Part shown: positions 17,661 through 26,048 of the stretch, piece by piece | Layout of the letters: every line of letters begins with the position of its first letter | Position numbering within the stretch: the first letter of the stretch is position 1 | Source of the DNA: Clostridiales bacterium | Lineage (GTDB): Bacteria > Bacillota > Clostridia > Oscillospirales > Oscillospiraceae | Length of the DNA stretch: 64,000 nucleotides | NCBI GenBank assembly: GCA_004555205.1 | Contig: SFIY01000004.1 | Location: 1 to 64,000 of the forward strand | Direction of reading: 5' to 3' | Position numbers and translations under genes: made by a program | The notes under the pieces: generated by a model | Told to the model about the DNA's origin: nothing | What the model saw: the letters and a program-made list of their open reading frames with translations, nothing else | The model's database searches: none

Positions 17661-18173
17661 ATGCGTATTTTGGGAATTGACCCCGGTGTAGCGATCGTCG
17701 GTTTTGGCGTCATTGAGTCCGACCGCGGTCAGCAGCGCATGATCCAATACGGCGCCATCACCACGCATGCCGGCTTGCCCCTGGCAACGCGTCTTGTCCA
17801 GATCGGTAACGATCTGGAGCAATTGATCGAGCAGTTTCAGCCGGATGAGCTTGCCATTGAAGAACTGTTCTTCAGCAAAAATATCACCACCGGTATTGCC
17901 GTTGCGCACGGACGCGGCGTGGTTTTGTATACGGCTGAAAAGATGCAGATTCCCATTTATGAATATACCCCCATGCAGGTCAAACAGGCGGTGGTAGGGT
18001 ATGGCTTGGCGGAGAAAAAACAGGTCATGGACATGACGCGCCGCCTTCTGAAGCTCAAGTCTATTCCGCGTCCGGATGACGCGGCCGATGCTTTGGCAAT
18101 TGCGATCTGTCATGCGCGCAGTGCCACCAGCCTGCTGCGGCGCAAGGACCCGAATGTGAAGGAGACAGTTTGA
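17661..18173 (+). CDS. ruvC: Holliday junction endonuclease RuvC
   Basis: A 170-residue RNase H-fold resolvase. The acidic site shows in ILGIDPG (D7), AIEELFF and RPDDAADALA at the C-terminus. The ATG at 17661 is chosen for GGAGGAG upstream; an in-frame start six codons earlier gives a non-family extension. ruvA starts one base after its stop. Presence of RuvC is typical of Clostridia and contrasts with Bacillus, which uses RecU. Confidence 0.95.
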   Translation: MRILGIDPGVAIVGFGVIESDRGQQRMIQYGAITTHAGLPLATRLVQIGNDLEQLIEQFQPDELAIEELFFSKNITTGIAVAHGRGVVLYTAEKMQIPIYEYTPMQVKQAVVGYGLAEKKQVMDMTRRLLKLKSIPRPDDAADALAIAICHARSATSLLRRKDPNVKETV

Positions 18174-18174
18174 G

Positions 18175-18777
18175 ATGTTTTACTATGTAAACGGCATTGT
18201 GGCTGAGATCGACGCCAATTTAGCCGTTATTGACTGCAATGGCGTAGGTTACGCCTGCGCCACAACAAACTATACGCTTTCGCAATTGAAGAAGGGCGAA
18301 AAGGCAAAGCTTTATACCTACCTGAATGTCCGCGAGGACGCCGTGGATCTGTTCGGCTTTGCCAGCCAAAGTGAATTGAACAGCTTTAAGATGCTGCTCG
18401 GTGTATCGGGTGTCGGCCCTAAAGCGGCACTTTCCATTCTTTCTTCCACCACGCCGGGCAACCTTGCCATGTCCGTGGTGATGGGGGATGAAAAGGCGCT
18501 GACGGCTGCGCCGGGTATTGGCAAGAAGATCGCGCAGCGAATCATTCTGGAGCTGAAAGATAAGCTGGCAAAAGAGCAGGCAAGCGGCAGCTTTGAAGTA
18601 GGTGGCGGCAGCGTTCCGGTGATCGTGCAAAACAGCAAAGCAAGTGAGGCTTCGGCGGCTTTGGCCGTTTTGGGATATACCGCGCAGGACATTGCCCTTG
18701 CGCTGAACGGCATTGATATGGAGTCGCTGCCCTTGGAGGAGATCATTCGTCAGGCGCTGAAAAAAATGGTGCGCTGA
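18175..18777 (+). CDS. ruvA: Holliday junction helicase subunit RuvA
   Basis: A 200-residue DNA-binding subunit that forms a tetramer on four-way junctions and loads RuvB. OB fold at the N-terminus, two HhH motifs (LLGVSGVGPKAALSIL and APGIGKKIAQRIILEL) in the middle, and a RuvB-contacting C-terminal domain after a flexible linker. Confidence 0.96.
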   Translation: MFYYVNGIVAEIDANLAVIDCNGVGYACATTNYTLSQLKKGEKAKLYTYLNVREDAVDLFGFASQSELNSFKMLLGVSGVGPKAALSILSSTTPGNLAMSVVMGDEKALTAAPGIGKKIAQRIILELKDKLAKEQASGSFEVGGGSVPVIVQNSKASEASAALAVLGYTAQDIALALNGIDMESLPLEEIIRQALKKMVR

Positions 18778-18806
18778 TGGCTATATCGCGTTGAGGAAGT
18801 GATTTT

Positions 18807-19847
18807 TTGAGCATTGACTTCGGAACAGATATTTATGAAGAGCCTATTGTGGCCAAGACCTTTTTAAGTGAGGATTCGGCCGAAGCTTCCCTGCGTCCGC
18901 ATACCTTGAAGGAGTATATCGGGCAGGAGAAGGCGAAGCAAAATCTGTCCATTTTCATTGAGGCGGCGCGCCGCCGTACAGAAGCGTTGGACCATGTCTT
19001 GCTGCACGGCCCTCCGGGGCTCGGCAAGACGACGCTGGCGGGCATTATTGCTGCGGAAATGGGCGTCAATATCCGCATTACATCCGGCCCGGCCATTGAA
19101 AAGCCGGGTGATTTGGCGGCCCTGCTGACAAACCTCAATGAAAATGATATTTTGTTTGTGGATGAGATCCATCGGCTGAACCGCGCTGTGGAGGAGATTC
19201 TCTATCCCGCCATGGAGGATTATGCCATCGACATTATCATCGGCAAGGGCCCGTCCGCCAATTCCATTCGCCTGGACCTGCCCAAATTCACCCTGATCGG
19301 CGCAACGACACGCGCCGGCTCACTGTCCGCACCGCTGCGTGACCGTTTCGGCGTGACACTACGCCTTGAGCTGTATAGCCCGGAAGAGTTGGCGCAGATC
19401 GTGACACGCAGTGCAGGTATTTTGGATGTGCCTATCGAGGCAGCCGGCGCCATGGAGATTGCCCGCCGTTCCCGCGGAACACCCCGTATTGCCAATCGGT
19501 TGCTGCGCCGTGTGCGTGATTTTGCGCAGGTGATGGCCGGCGGCGTGATCACCAAGGAAGTGGCGGACCGTGCGCTGTTGGCGCTGGAGGTGGATTTTCT
19601 CGGCTTGGATCAGGTCGACCGCCGTATGCTGCGCGCCGTTATCGAGAATTACGGCGGCGGACCGGTTGGACTGGACACCTTGGCGGCCACCATCGGCGAG
19701 GAATCGGTGACACTGGAAGATGTTTACGAGCCGTATCTGATGCAGATCGGCTTTTTGACGCGCACGCCACGCGGACGGTGTGTAACGCGCAAGGCGTATG
19801 CACATCTCCATATGGATTATTTGGGACAGGAACAGTTAGAATTATAA
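18807..19847 (+). CDS. ruvB: Holliday junction helicase subunit RuvB
   Basis: A 346-residue AAA+ motor for branch migration. Walker [11 protein letters not shown], Walker [13 protein letters not shown], sensor [10 protein letters not shown] and the C-terminal winged helix ([10 protein letters not shown]) are present. Translation starts at TTG 18807 behind GAGGAAG; no ATG gives the family N-terminus. Confidence 0.97.
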   Translation: MSIDFGTDIYEEPIVAKTFLSEDSAEASLRPHTLKEYIGQEKAKQNLSIFIEAARRRTEALDHVLLHGPPGLGKTTLAGIIAAEMGVNIRITSGPAIEKPGDLAALLTNLNENDILFVDEIHRLNRAVEEILYPAMEDYAIDIIIGKGPSANSIRLDLPKFTLIGATTRAGSLSAPLRDRFGVTLRLELYSPEELAQIVTRSAGILDVPIEAAGAMEIARRSRGTPRIANRLLRRVRDFAQVMAGGVITKEVADRALLALEVDFLGLDQVDRRMLRAVIENYGGGPVGLDTLAATIGEESVTLEDVYEPYLMQIGFLTRTPRGRCVTRKAYAHLHMDYLGQEQLEL

Positions 19848-19863
19848 GATCGGAGATAGATTC

Positions 19864-21213
19864 ATGGGTAAATTGTTCGGTACGGACGGCATCCGCGGTG
19901 TTGTCGGCCAGACCTTGACGGTGGAGCTTGCCTACCATGTAGGTCAGGCGGTGGCAACGGTTTTAACGGAAGAATTAGGCCGTAAGCCCGTTATTACAAT
20001 CGGCAAGGACACACGCATTTCTTCGGATATGCTGGAGTCCGCTCTGATGGCGGGTATCTGCTCTGTGGGCGGCGATGTCAAACCCTTTGGCACGATCCCT
20101 ACGCCGGCTGTGGCGTTTTTGACGGTGCAGGAAAAGGCGGATGCCGGTATCGTGATTTCGGCCTCTCACAATCCGTATGAACATAACGGCATCAAGGTCT
20201 TTAATGCACAGGGCTATAAGCTTTCTGACGAAACGGAAGAGCGTGTGGAGCAGTTGATTCTTACCAAGGCTCCCATGAAGATCAAAACCCATGGCGAGAT
20301 CGGCAAGCGCTATCACGGTATGCGCCAGATGAAGAAAGACTATATTCATCATCTGTATTCTTCCATCGATTGCGATCTGACCGGTATGCGTGTTCTGGTA
20401 GACTGCGCCAACGGCGCAGCCTCTGCTACGGCGCCGCAGCTCTTCGGTATGCTGCCGCTGATGGCTGATTTTATACATATGACACCCGATGGCATCAACA
20501 TCAACAACTGCTGCGGCTCCACACATCTGGAATCGCTGGCCAAGGGTGTGGTGATTGGCGGTTACGATCTGGGCATTGCATTCGATGGTGACGCTGACCG
20601 CTGTCTGTTGGTGGATGAAAAGGGTAATACCATTGACGGCGATAAGGTGTTGGCTGTGTGTGCTGCCGGCATGAAACGCAAGGGTAAGCTCAGCGGCAAC
20701 GCCATTGTAGCCACGGTGATGTCCAACCTGGGCCTGCATGAATTTTGCCGTAACAATGGGTTGGATTTGATTTGCACAGCCGTAGGTGATCGCCATGTGT
20801 TGGAAAAAATGCTGGAATGTGGCTATGACATCGGCGGTGAACAGTCCGGTCATACGATTTTCCGCGCCTTTGCTACCACCGGTGACGGCGAACTGACGGC
20901 ATTGCAGTTTTTGCAGGCGCTGAAGGAATCCGGAAAGAAGGCCTCCGAATTGGCGGGCTGCTGCGCGCAGTATCCGCAGGAGTTGATTAATGTGGAGGTT
21001 CCCCATACGCCCGGCGAAAAGGAACGCATTATGGCGGATGAATCGCTGTGGAAGCGTGTAAAGGAAAGGGAAGAGGAGCTGAACGGCGAAGGTCGGGTGC
21101 TGATTCGTCCCTCCGGCACGGAAGCGCTGATCCGCGTGATGGTAGAGGCGAAAACAGATGAAATTGCACTGAATATTGCCGCGGACTTGGCCGAATTTAT
21201 AAAAAATTTGTAA
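19864..21213 (+). CDS. glmM: phosphoglucosamine mutase
   Basis: A 449-residue enzyme converting glucosamine 6-phosphate to glucosamine 1-phosphate for UDP-GlcNAc and peptidoglycan. It starts GKLFGTDGIRG, has the phosphoserine loop SASHNP near residue 99-104, the metal loop DGDADR near 240 and the phosphate-binding RPSGTEALIR near the end. It follows ruvB by 16 bp and probably shares its transcript. Confidence 0.97.
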   Translation: MGKLFGTDGIRGVVGQTLTVELAYHVGQAVATVLTEELGRKPVITIGKDTRISSDMLESALMAGICSVGGDVKPFGTIPTPAVAFLTVQEKADAGIVISASHNPYEHNGIKVFNAQGYKLSDETEERVEQLILTKAPMKIKTHGEIGKRYHGMRQMKKDYIHHLYSSIDCDLTGMRVLVDCANGAASATAPQLFGMLPLMADFIHMTPDGININNCCGSTHLESLAKGVVIGGYDLGIAFDGDADRCLLVDEKGNTIDGDKVLAVCAAGMKRKGKLSGNAIVATVMSNLGLHEFCRNNGLDLICTAVGDRHVLEKMLECGYDIGGEQSGHTIFRAFATTGDGELTALQFLQALKESGKKASELAGCCAQYPQELINVEVPHTPGEKERIMADESLWKRVKEREEELNGEGRVLIRPSGTEALIRVMVEAKTDEIALNIAADLAEFIKNL

Positions 21214-21249
21214 AATACTGCACACTTATGACAAAATTCCACGAATTGC

Positions 21250-21279
21250 TTGACAAATTATTTAGTAAAAAGGTATAAT
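21250..21279 (+). promoter_or_regulatory. promoter of sigma-H-like gene
   Basis: TTGACA (21250-21255), 18-bp spacer, TATAAT (21274-21279). The -10 box ends only five bases before the ATG at 21285, so the message would be leaderless or nearly so. Confidence 0.82.
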
Positions 21280-21284
21280 AAGTG

Positions 21285-21908
21285 ATGGTAAATCGTAATG
21301 AGGTAAGTTATGCTTATCTGGAGCAATTGAACGATGAGAAGCTATGCGAACTGCTGCAGGCGGGGAATCGGCTTGCGGAAGAAGTGCTGGCGGACCGTTG
21401 CCATCGTTTGGTTCGTTCCTGTTCTCGTCCCTATTTTCTTGCAGGAGGGGACAGTGAGGACCTTTTGCAGGAGGGAATGTTTGGCCTGATTAAGGCCATG
21501 CGTGAGTATGATACACAGCATGAAACCGCATTTCGCACCTTTGCGGAAACCTGCATTCGGCGTCGGCTTTATACTGTGATTAAGGCAGCCTCCTCAGGTA
21601 AACATTTACCACTGAACCAGTCGGTTCCCTTGAATCCCTCTTTCTTTGATACCAATTCTTCTTTTGCACAGGTTGATCCCGAAGATATTTTGATTGACAT
21701 GGAAAAAACAATCAATCTATTGGAGAATGCCCGCAAACAGTTATCCAAATTAGAGGAAAAGATTTTAGGGTATTATTTGGACGGTCTTACGTATAGCGAG
21801 ATCGCCAAAACTGTGGGCAAGTCCGCCAAATCGGTGGACAACGCTGTGCAGCGCATACGCCGCAAGATAGCGCGGCAACTTAATTGGGGCGATATCAGCA
21901 ACGGCTGA
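21285..21908 (+). CDS. sigH: RNA polymerase sigma factor, sigma-H (Spo0H)-like
   Basis: A 207-residue sigma-70 family factor. Region 2 reads RPYFLAGGDSEDLLQEGMFGLIKAMREYD, close to sigma-H of Bacillus, followed by KHLPLNQSVPLNP; region 4 is LEEKILGYYLDGLTYSEIAKTVGKSAKSVDNAVQRIRRK. Sigma-H starts the sporulation programme and other early stationary genes. No Shine-Dalgarno precedes the ATG, and the promoter sits right against it. A possible internal TTG start (CTGGAGCAATTG near 21318-21329) would remove about 15 residues. The zinc-ribbon gene follows 35 bp later. Confidence 0.85.
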   Translation: MVNRNEVSYAYLEQLNDEKLCELLQAGNRLAEEVLADRCHRLVRSCSRPYFLAGGDSEDLLQEGMFGLIKAMREYDTQHETAFRTFAETCIRRRLYTVIKAASSGKHLPLNQSVPLNPSFFDTNSSFAQVDPEDILIDMEKTINLLENARKQLSKLEEKILGYYLDGLTYSEIAKTVGKSAKSVDNAVQRIRRKIARQLNWGDISNG

Positions 21909-21943
21909 ACGCAATATATTTTTCTCAAAGAGAGGGTAAAATC

Positions 21944-22222
21944 ATGTACGAAGATAAGACTTTAGTTTGCAAAGAATGCGGCAACGAGTTCGTTTTTACT
22001 GCCGGCGAGCAGGAGTTTTATGCTGAGCGTGGCTTCCAGAACGAGCCTCAGCGCTGCAAGCCCTGCCGCGATGCACGCAAGAACGCTGCCCGCGGTCCCC
22101 GTGAGTATTTCACCGCTGTTTGCGCACGCTGCGGCGGCGAGGCTAAGGTTCCTTTTGAGCCCAAGTCCGATCGTCCCGTTTTCTGCAGCGAGTGCTTTGC
22201 TAAGATGAGAGAGAACGGCTGA
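21944..22222 (+). CDS. zinc-ribbon protein
   Basis: A 92-residue protein with three CXXC-type pairs: CKECGNEF, CKPC and CARCGGE, then CSEC. The section FTAGEQEFYAERGFQNEP is typical of a Clostridia zinc-ribbon family of unknown role. Start ATG 21944 has AGAGAGGG upstream. Codon use is strongly biased toward a few codons, as in well-expressed genes. Own terminator follows. Confidence 0.85.
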   Translation: MYEDKTLVCKECGNEFVFTAGEQEFYAERGFQNEPQRCKPCRDARKNAARGPREYFTAVCARCGGEAKVPFEPKSDRPVFCSECFAKMRENG

Positions 22223-22250
22223 TTCTTTGCTAAAACTTGACATATGATAA

Positions 22251-22280
22251 AATGACGCGCCGTGTTGGCGCGTCATTTTT
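22251..22280 (+). terminator. intrinsic terminator after zinc-ribbon gene
   Basis: Stem AATGACGCGCC / GGCGCGTCATT with a GTGTT loop and T-run. Confidence 0.9.
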
Positions 22281-22322
22281 GCCGGTAGGGAAGATAAAAT
22301 AGTAATTATTTCTCGTTTTTAG

Positions 22323-22351
22323 TTGTTTTTGCCGTTAAGAGAGAGTATAAT
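22323..22351 (+). promoter_or_regulatory. promoter of ptb
   Basis: TTGTTT (22323-22328), 17-bp spacer, TATAAT (22346-22351). A small hairpin TTCGAG/CTCGAA lies in the 5' leader. Confidence 0.7.
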
Positions 22352-22417
22352 TACCATGTTCGAGGATACGACTCGAAAAAGCATACTGCATGAAATTTAC
22401 ATCCGGAGGTAAATACG

Positions 22418-23320
22418 ATGTTCACTAATTTCAAAGAACTGGAAGCCTATGTGCTTGCTCAGAATACAAAGAAGCGCATTGCTCTGGCCAACGCGCATGA
22501 TGAGCCTGCGCTGTCCGCCGTGGTCAACGCCAAGCGTAAGGGCGTTGTGGAAGGCACACTGATCGGTAAGCAGGATATGATTATTGATATGCTGCACGAA
22601 ATGGGCGAGGATGAGAAGGATTACGAGATCATCAACTTTGACGGCGAAGAGCTGGAAGCTGCCAAGATCGCAGTGAAGCTGGTACGCGAGGGCAAGGCTG
22701 ATATTCCCATGAAGGGCATTCTGCAGACCTCCAGCTTTGCTAAGGCTATTTTGAACCGTGAAACCGGTCTGATTCCCGAAGGCGGCCGTCGTTTGGTCAG
22801 CCAGGTTGGTATCTTTGAGTATGAAGGCCGTTTCATGATGATCACTGACGCGGCTATCAACATTGCTCCCGATGTGGAGACCCAGATCGGCATTGTTGAA
22901 AACGCTCTGCCCGTGGCTAAGGCGCTGGGGAATGATTGCCCCAAGGTTGCTGTTCTGTCCGCTGTGGAAACCTATAATGAGAAGATGCCTTCCACCGTCT
23001 CTGCAGCAGAGATCGCAAAGCGCGGTATTCCCGGCTGCATCGTGTCCGGCCCTCTGGCTCTGGATGGTGCCATTTCCATGGAGTCTGTTAAGCATAAGTC
23101 CATCAAGAATCCCGTGGCAGGCCAGGCGGATATTCTGCTGGTTCCCGTTATTGAAGTGGGCAATGTACTGTATAAGTCCATCACCTATATCGCCGGCAAG
23201 ACCATGGCGTCCAGCATTTGCGGTGCATCTTGTCCTGTTATTATTACCAGCCGTGCCGACACGCCTGACAGTAAGTATTATTCCATTCTGCTGGCAGTCC
23301 TGCGCTGCCTGAAAGCATAA
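22418..23320 (+). CDS. ptb: phosphate butyryltransferase
   Basis: A 300-residue PTA_PTB family enzyme that converts butyryl-CoA and phosphate to butyryl-phosphate. Conserved stretches include ADIPMKGILQTSSF, MITDAAINIAPD, VAVLSAVE and the C-terminal SRADTPDSKYYSI. The usual partner butyrate kinase (buk) is not adjacent; promoter and terminator bracket ptb as a single gene. Related phosphate acetyltransferases are the main alternative, but length and sequence favour Ptb. Codon use suggests high expression. Confidence 0.88.
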   Translation: MFTNFKELEAYVLAQNTKKRIALANAHDEPALSAVVNAKRKGVVEGTLIGKQDMIIDMLHEMGEDEKDYEIINFDGEELEAAKIAVKLVREGKADIPMKGILQTSSFAKAILNRETGLIPEGGRRLVSQVGIFEYEGRFMMITDAAINIAPDVETQIGIVENALPVAKALGNDCPKVAVLSAVETYNEKMPSTVSAAEIAKRGIPGCIVSGPLALDGAISMESVKHKSIKNPVAGQADILLVPVIEVGNVLYKSITYIAGKTMASSICGASCPVIITSRADTPDSKYYSILLAVLRCLKA

Positions 23321-23338
23321 GTAATTTGCACAATTTAT

Positions 23339-23379
23339 ACTCCTCATTAAGCTCATTTGGCTTAATGAGGAGTTTTTTG
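23339..23379 (+). terminator. intrinsic terminator after ptb
   Basis: Stem ACTCCTCATTAAG / CTTAATGAGGAGT and a T-run. Confidence 0.92.
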
Positions 23380-23417
23380 TCATTTTTGCAGAGTTTTTAG
23401 TTGAACAAAATATTTCC

Positions 23418-23445
23418 TTGTGTTATTTCCTGTAATGTGTATAAT
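23418..23445 (+). promoter_or_regulatory. promoter of VanZ-like gene
   Basis: TTGTGT (23418-23423), 16-bp spacer, TATAAT (23440-23445). A TTGAACAAAA motif lies just upstream at 23401-23410. Confidence 0.6.
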
Positions 23446-23495
23446 AAGGTATAGAGCAAAAGAATCTATTTATAAAAGGGAAAGTAGTCATATTG

Positions 23496-23969
23496 ATGCA
23501 GCGAAAAACTTTGCAAAAAACGATATATTATATGTTGTTCGTAATCTATAGTCTGACAATGCTATGGCTTTTGTTCGGCAGGCAGCAGTACCATCGTGAA
23601 ATGATGGATATGCTGGTGAATCTGCGGCCGTTAAAAACGATACGCGCCTATCTGTATGTGCTGCAAAACAGGGAAGAGGCGTACCTGCTGCGCATTGCTG
23701 CGTTTAATTTGTTCGGCAATGTGGTATTGTTCATTCCATATGGCATTTTTTTGCCGTATCTGTTCCGCCGTATGCGAGCGCTATGGAAAGTGATGCTGTT
23801 TGGTGCGGTCACCATCGTATGTGTTGAATTGCTGCAGATCGCCACACTGCGCGGAAGCTGCGATGTCGATGATCTGATCTTGAATATGATGGGCATTTTA
23901 ATCGGCTATATCGTGTTTCGGATAGCGCATTTAAGATGTCCGAAGAACACCGGCGAGCCGACAAATTGA
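23496..23969 (+). CDS. VanZ-like family membrane protein
   Basis: A 157-residue protein with four membrane segments (about 8-27, 65-90, 97-118, 125-145) and the VanZ-family hallmarks NLFGNVVLFIPYGIFLP and VCVELLQIATLRGSCDVDDLILNMMG. VanZ-like proteins are widespread; VanZ itself gives low-level teicoplanin resistance, but most relatives have unknown roles and no van genes are here. ATG at 23496, with an in-frame TTG one codon earlier. Confidence 0.87.
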   Translation: MQRKTLQKTIYYMLFVIYSLTMLWLLFGRQQYHREMMDMLVNLRPLKTIRAYLYVLQNREEAYLLRIAAFNLFGNVVLFIPYGIFLPYLFRRMRALWKVMLFGAVTIVCVELLQIATLRGSCDVDDLILNMMGILIGYIVFRIAHLRCPKNTGEPTN

Positions 23970-23994
23970 ACAAAACAATTATTTTGTTACACAG
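23966..23994. repeat. operator-like inverted repeat
   Basis: TTGAACAAAA followed by CAATTATTTTGTT: ACAAAA/TTTTGT arms overlap the stop of the VanZ-like gene. It shares TTGAACAAAA with 23401-23410 and 24131-24140. Confidence 0.4.
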
Positions 23995-24055
23995 TGTGCA
24001 GGCGTTGCCCAGCTCAAGCGCCCGGCAACTGCCGGAGCGGCAATATCATAACTTC

Positions 24056-24084
24056 TTGCAGTAGGAAGGACAGTGTGGTAAAAT
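24056..24084 (+). promoter_or_regulatory. promoter of ferredoxin-xerC-like genes
   Basis: TTGCAG (24056-24061), 17-bp spacer, TAAAAT (24079-24084), giving a roughly 115-nt 5' leader. Confidence 0.65.
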
Positions 24085-24128
24085 GAAAGACGGCAAGGAG
24101 AATTATAGCTGATTGTTCCCGTAGTTAT

Positions 24129-24158
24129 GATTGAACAAAATAAAAATTTTGTTCAATC
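24129..24158. repeat. 13-bp perfect inverted repeat in ferredoxin leader
   Basis: GATTGAACAAAAT (24129-24141) and ATTTTGTTCAATC (24146-24158) with a 4-base loop. It could be an operator or a leader hairpin; it has no T-run and is not a normal terminator. Confidence 0.6.
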
Positions 24159-24205
24159 GGGTGGAGGGGAATTTGCATTTTACCATATCATAAGGAGAAT
24201 TATTG

Positions 24206-24454
24206 ATGCCAGGCATTACAGTGACCAACGGACGGCAAATGGTTATTGTTCCGTTTGAAGATGGCGAAATGACGGCTGTGGCGCTTCAAAGAGTTTTAAA
24301 ATTTACAACGCCGTGTCACGGGCACGGTACTTGCGGCAGATGCAAAATACATGTCATTTTGCCCAACGGTGCTAGATCTGTGCAATTGGCCTGTATGTAT
24401 CCTGCGCGGGAAATGACCATTGAAATGCCTGTAATTCGATTAAAGGTGGATTAA
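24206..24454 (+). CDS. small [2Fe-2S] ferredoxin-type protein
   Basis: An 82-residue plant-type ferredoxin fold. The cluster ligands are in CHGHGTCGRC (C-X5-C-X2-C) near residues 37-46 and a later C in LACMYP. This resembles the N-terminal cluster domain of RACo/ASKHA-type activators, but no such enzyme is joined to it. Redox partner unknown. ATG 24206 has AAGGAG eight bases upstream. The next gene starts 2 bp after the stop. Confidence 0.8.
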   Translation: MPGITVTNGRQMVIVPFEDGEMTAVALQRVLKFTTPCHGHGTCGRCKIHVILPNGARSVQLACMYPAREMTIEMPVIRLKVD

Positions 24455-24456
24455 AT

Positions 24457-25491
24457 ATGCCTATCAATTATCGTTTGGATTCGCCGCCGATTTTGATTGA
24501 TTTTTTGTCTTATCATGAAACAATCAAAGCGCATTCACAGCGCACGGTCGATGAATACTATTTGGATCTGCGGAACTTTTTCCGTTATTTGAAGCAGATC
24601 CGTGATCCGTTGCTCCGCGATAAAAAACTGGATGAAATCAGCATTAAGGATATTGGACTGACATTTATGGCCTCTATCACATTGACGGATATCTATGGAT
24701 ATATGACATATCTCAGCCGTGAACGCGTGATACATCAACATAGTGAAAATTCTGACAAAGGTTTGAGTGCGTCTTCCCGCGCACGAAAATTAGCAGCCAT
24801 TCGCTCTTTTTTTAATTATTTATGCAATAAAGCACACCTTTTGGAAGAAAATCCCTGTAAGGATATCGACACGCCTAAACAGAAAAAGTCACTACCCCAT
24901 TATCTGACATTGAATGAGTCCCTTTCCCTGCTGGACGCAGTAGACGGTCAGAATCGTGAGCGCGATTACTGCATTTTAACGCTGTTTCTGAATTGCGGAC
25001 TGCGTATTTCTGAGCTGATTGGCCTGAATATCAGCGATATACAGGACGATGCGGTGCGTGTACTGGGCAAAGGAAACAAAGTGCGCATTGTGTATTTGAA
25101 TCAAGCGTGTAAGGATGCCTTGGCACAGTATCTTGCCATTCGCCGACCTATATCCGGCGCAGATCGTGATGCCCTCTTCCTCTCTGCGCAAAATAAGCGA
25201 ATCAGCCGTTCCATGGTGCATGCGCTGGTAAAAAAGCATCTGGCAGAAGCCGGACTTGACAGCACGCAGTACTCTTCACATAAGCTTCGCCATACAGCGG
25301 CCACCCTGATGCTGCAAAACGGTGTAGATGTAAAGGCTGTGCAGGAGGTTTTGGGGCATGAACACTTGAATACCACTGAAATTTACACGCATATTGACAA
25401 TGAAGCGCTTCGCATAGCTGCAAAGGCAAATCCCTTGTCACGCGTTAAAATAAAAGGAAAAATTGAAGATAAAGAAACGACGGAATCCTAA
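24457..25491 (+). CDS. tyrosine recombinase, XerC type
   Basis: A 344-residue recombinase with an N-terminal core-binding domain and a complete catalytic domain: CGLRISEL, HKLRHTAATLML, GHEHLNTTEIYTHID. It resembles XerC-type chromosomal recombinases and could be the XerD partner, but it is longer than usual (about 300), with an insertion near residues 70-105 and a basic tail. Directly follows the ferredoxin gene. An integrase of a lost element is possible but no att repeats were found. Confidence 0.85.
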   Translation: MPINYRLDSPPILIDFLSYHETIKAHSQRTVDEYYLDLRNFFRYLKQIRDPLLRDKKLDEISIKDIGLTFMASITLTDIYGYMTYLSRERVIHQHSENSDKGLSASSRARKLAAIRSFFNYLCNKAHLLEENPCKDIDTPKQKKSLPHYLTLNESLSLLDAVDGQNRERDYCILTLFLNCGLRISELIGLNISDIQDDAVRVLGKGNKVRIVYLNQACKDALAQYLAIRRPISGADRDALFLSAQNKRISRSMVHALVKKHLAEAGLDSTQYSSHKLRHTAATLMLQNGVDVKAVQEVLGHEHLNTTEIYTHIDNEALRIAAKANPLSRVKIKGKIEDKETTES

Positions 25492-25507
25492 GATTCCGTC
25501 GTTTCTT
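25472..25507. terminator. bidirectional terminator
   Basis: AAGAAACGACGGAATC / GATTCCGTCGTTTCTT, a 16-bp perfect stem with a 4-base loop containing the stop of the xerC-like gene; it serves both that gene and the convergent amidase gene. Confidence 0.88.
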
Positions 25508-25508
25508 C

Positions 25509-26012
25509 TTATTGCCAGTCGTAGTATCCGGTAATATGCAGTACGCGCAGATCCGTGTATTCATAGGTGCTTAACGGCCGCCAATCTGCGTCATAGCTAT
25601 GTGCGGCCAGCAGGATCCCTTCCGGGTTGCCGGTGCCATCGGTTTCGACGACAACCGGTGAATGGCGAAAACCTACGCCTTCAAAGGATAGCTGAATCAC
25701 ATCGCCCGGCTCTGCCTGCGCCAAATCCGCTTCGATACAGACCGGACCGACAGACGGCTTGTTGCGTGTGAGAAATTGATACAGATAGATCACACCCGTC
25801 CAGGCCGGAGCCTTATCGTTGGCATTTCTGTAATACCAACCGTAGGTTGGCGTATAGTTCATCACGCCTGTTCCGGCATAAATGCACTGTGAAGCAAAAT
25901 TCGTGCAGTCGCCGCCGATATTTTCGTAGTCGTAGTAAGCAGGATTTCGACCGTAAGCCCATTGATGGGCGTATGCGACGGCCTCTTGCCGCCGATATGG
26001 ATGGAATTGCAA
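25509..26012 (-). CDS. putative amidase domain protein (Amidase_6-like)
   Basis: A 167-residue protein beginning with the family motif YDYENIGGDCTNFASQCIYAG, where Cys is the likely nucleophile, followed by GDVIQLSF and FRHSPVVVE, whose His probably completes the site. Such domains are NlpC/P60-like and occur in sporulation and cell wall proteins. There is no signal peptide, so it may act in the cytoplasm or mother cell. The start is TTG at 26012 behind GGGGG; no ATG is near. Confidence 0.82.
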   Translation of the reverse strand: MQFHPYRRQEAVAYAHQWAYGRNPAYYDYENIGGDCTNFASQCIYAGTGVMNYTPTYGWYYRNANDKAPAWTGVIYLYQFLTRNKPSVGPVCIEADLAQAEPGDVIQLSFEGVGFRHSPVVVETDGTGNPEGILLAAHSYDADWRPLSTYEYTDLRVLHITGYYDWQ

Positions 26013-26048
26013 GGTTAATCCCCCCTGCTTATCTTATGCAGCTTACCG

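Noticed and set aside
19975..21225. 416-residue minus-strand frame
   Set aside because: Exactly antisense to glmM; composition is typical of a shadow frame.
23496..23969. vancomycin/teicoplanin resistance gene
   Set aside because: Only a VanZ-like fold; no other van genes nearby, so no resistance claim is made.
24457..25491. integrase of a second mobile element
   Set aside because: No flanking direct repeats or other mobile genes; sequence is closer to chromosomal XerC types.
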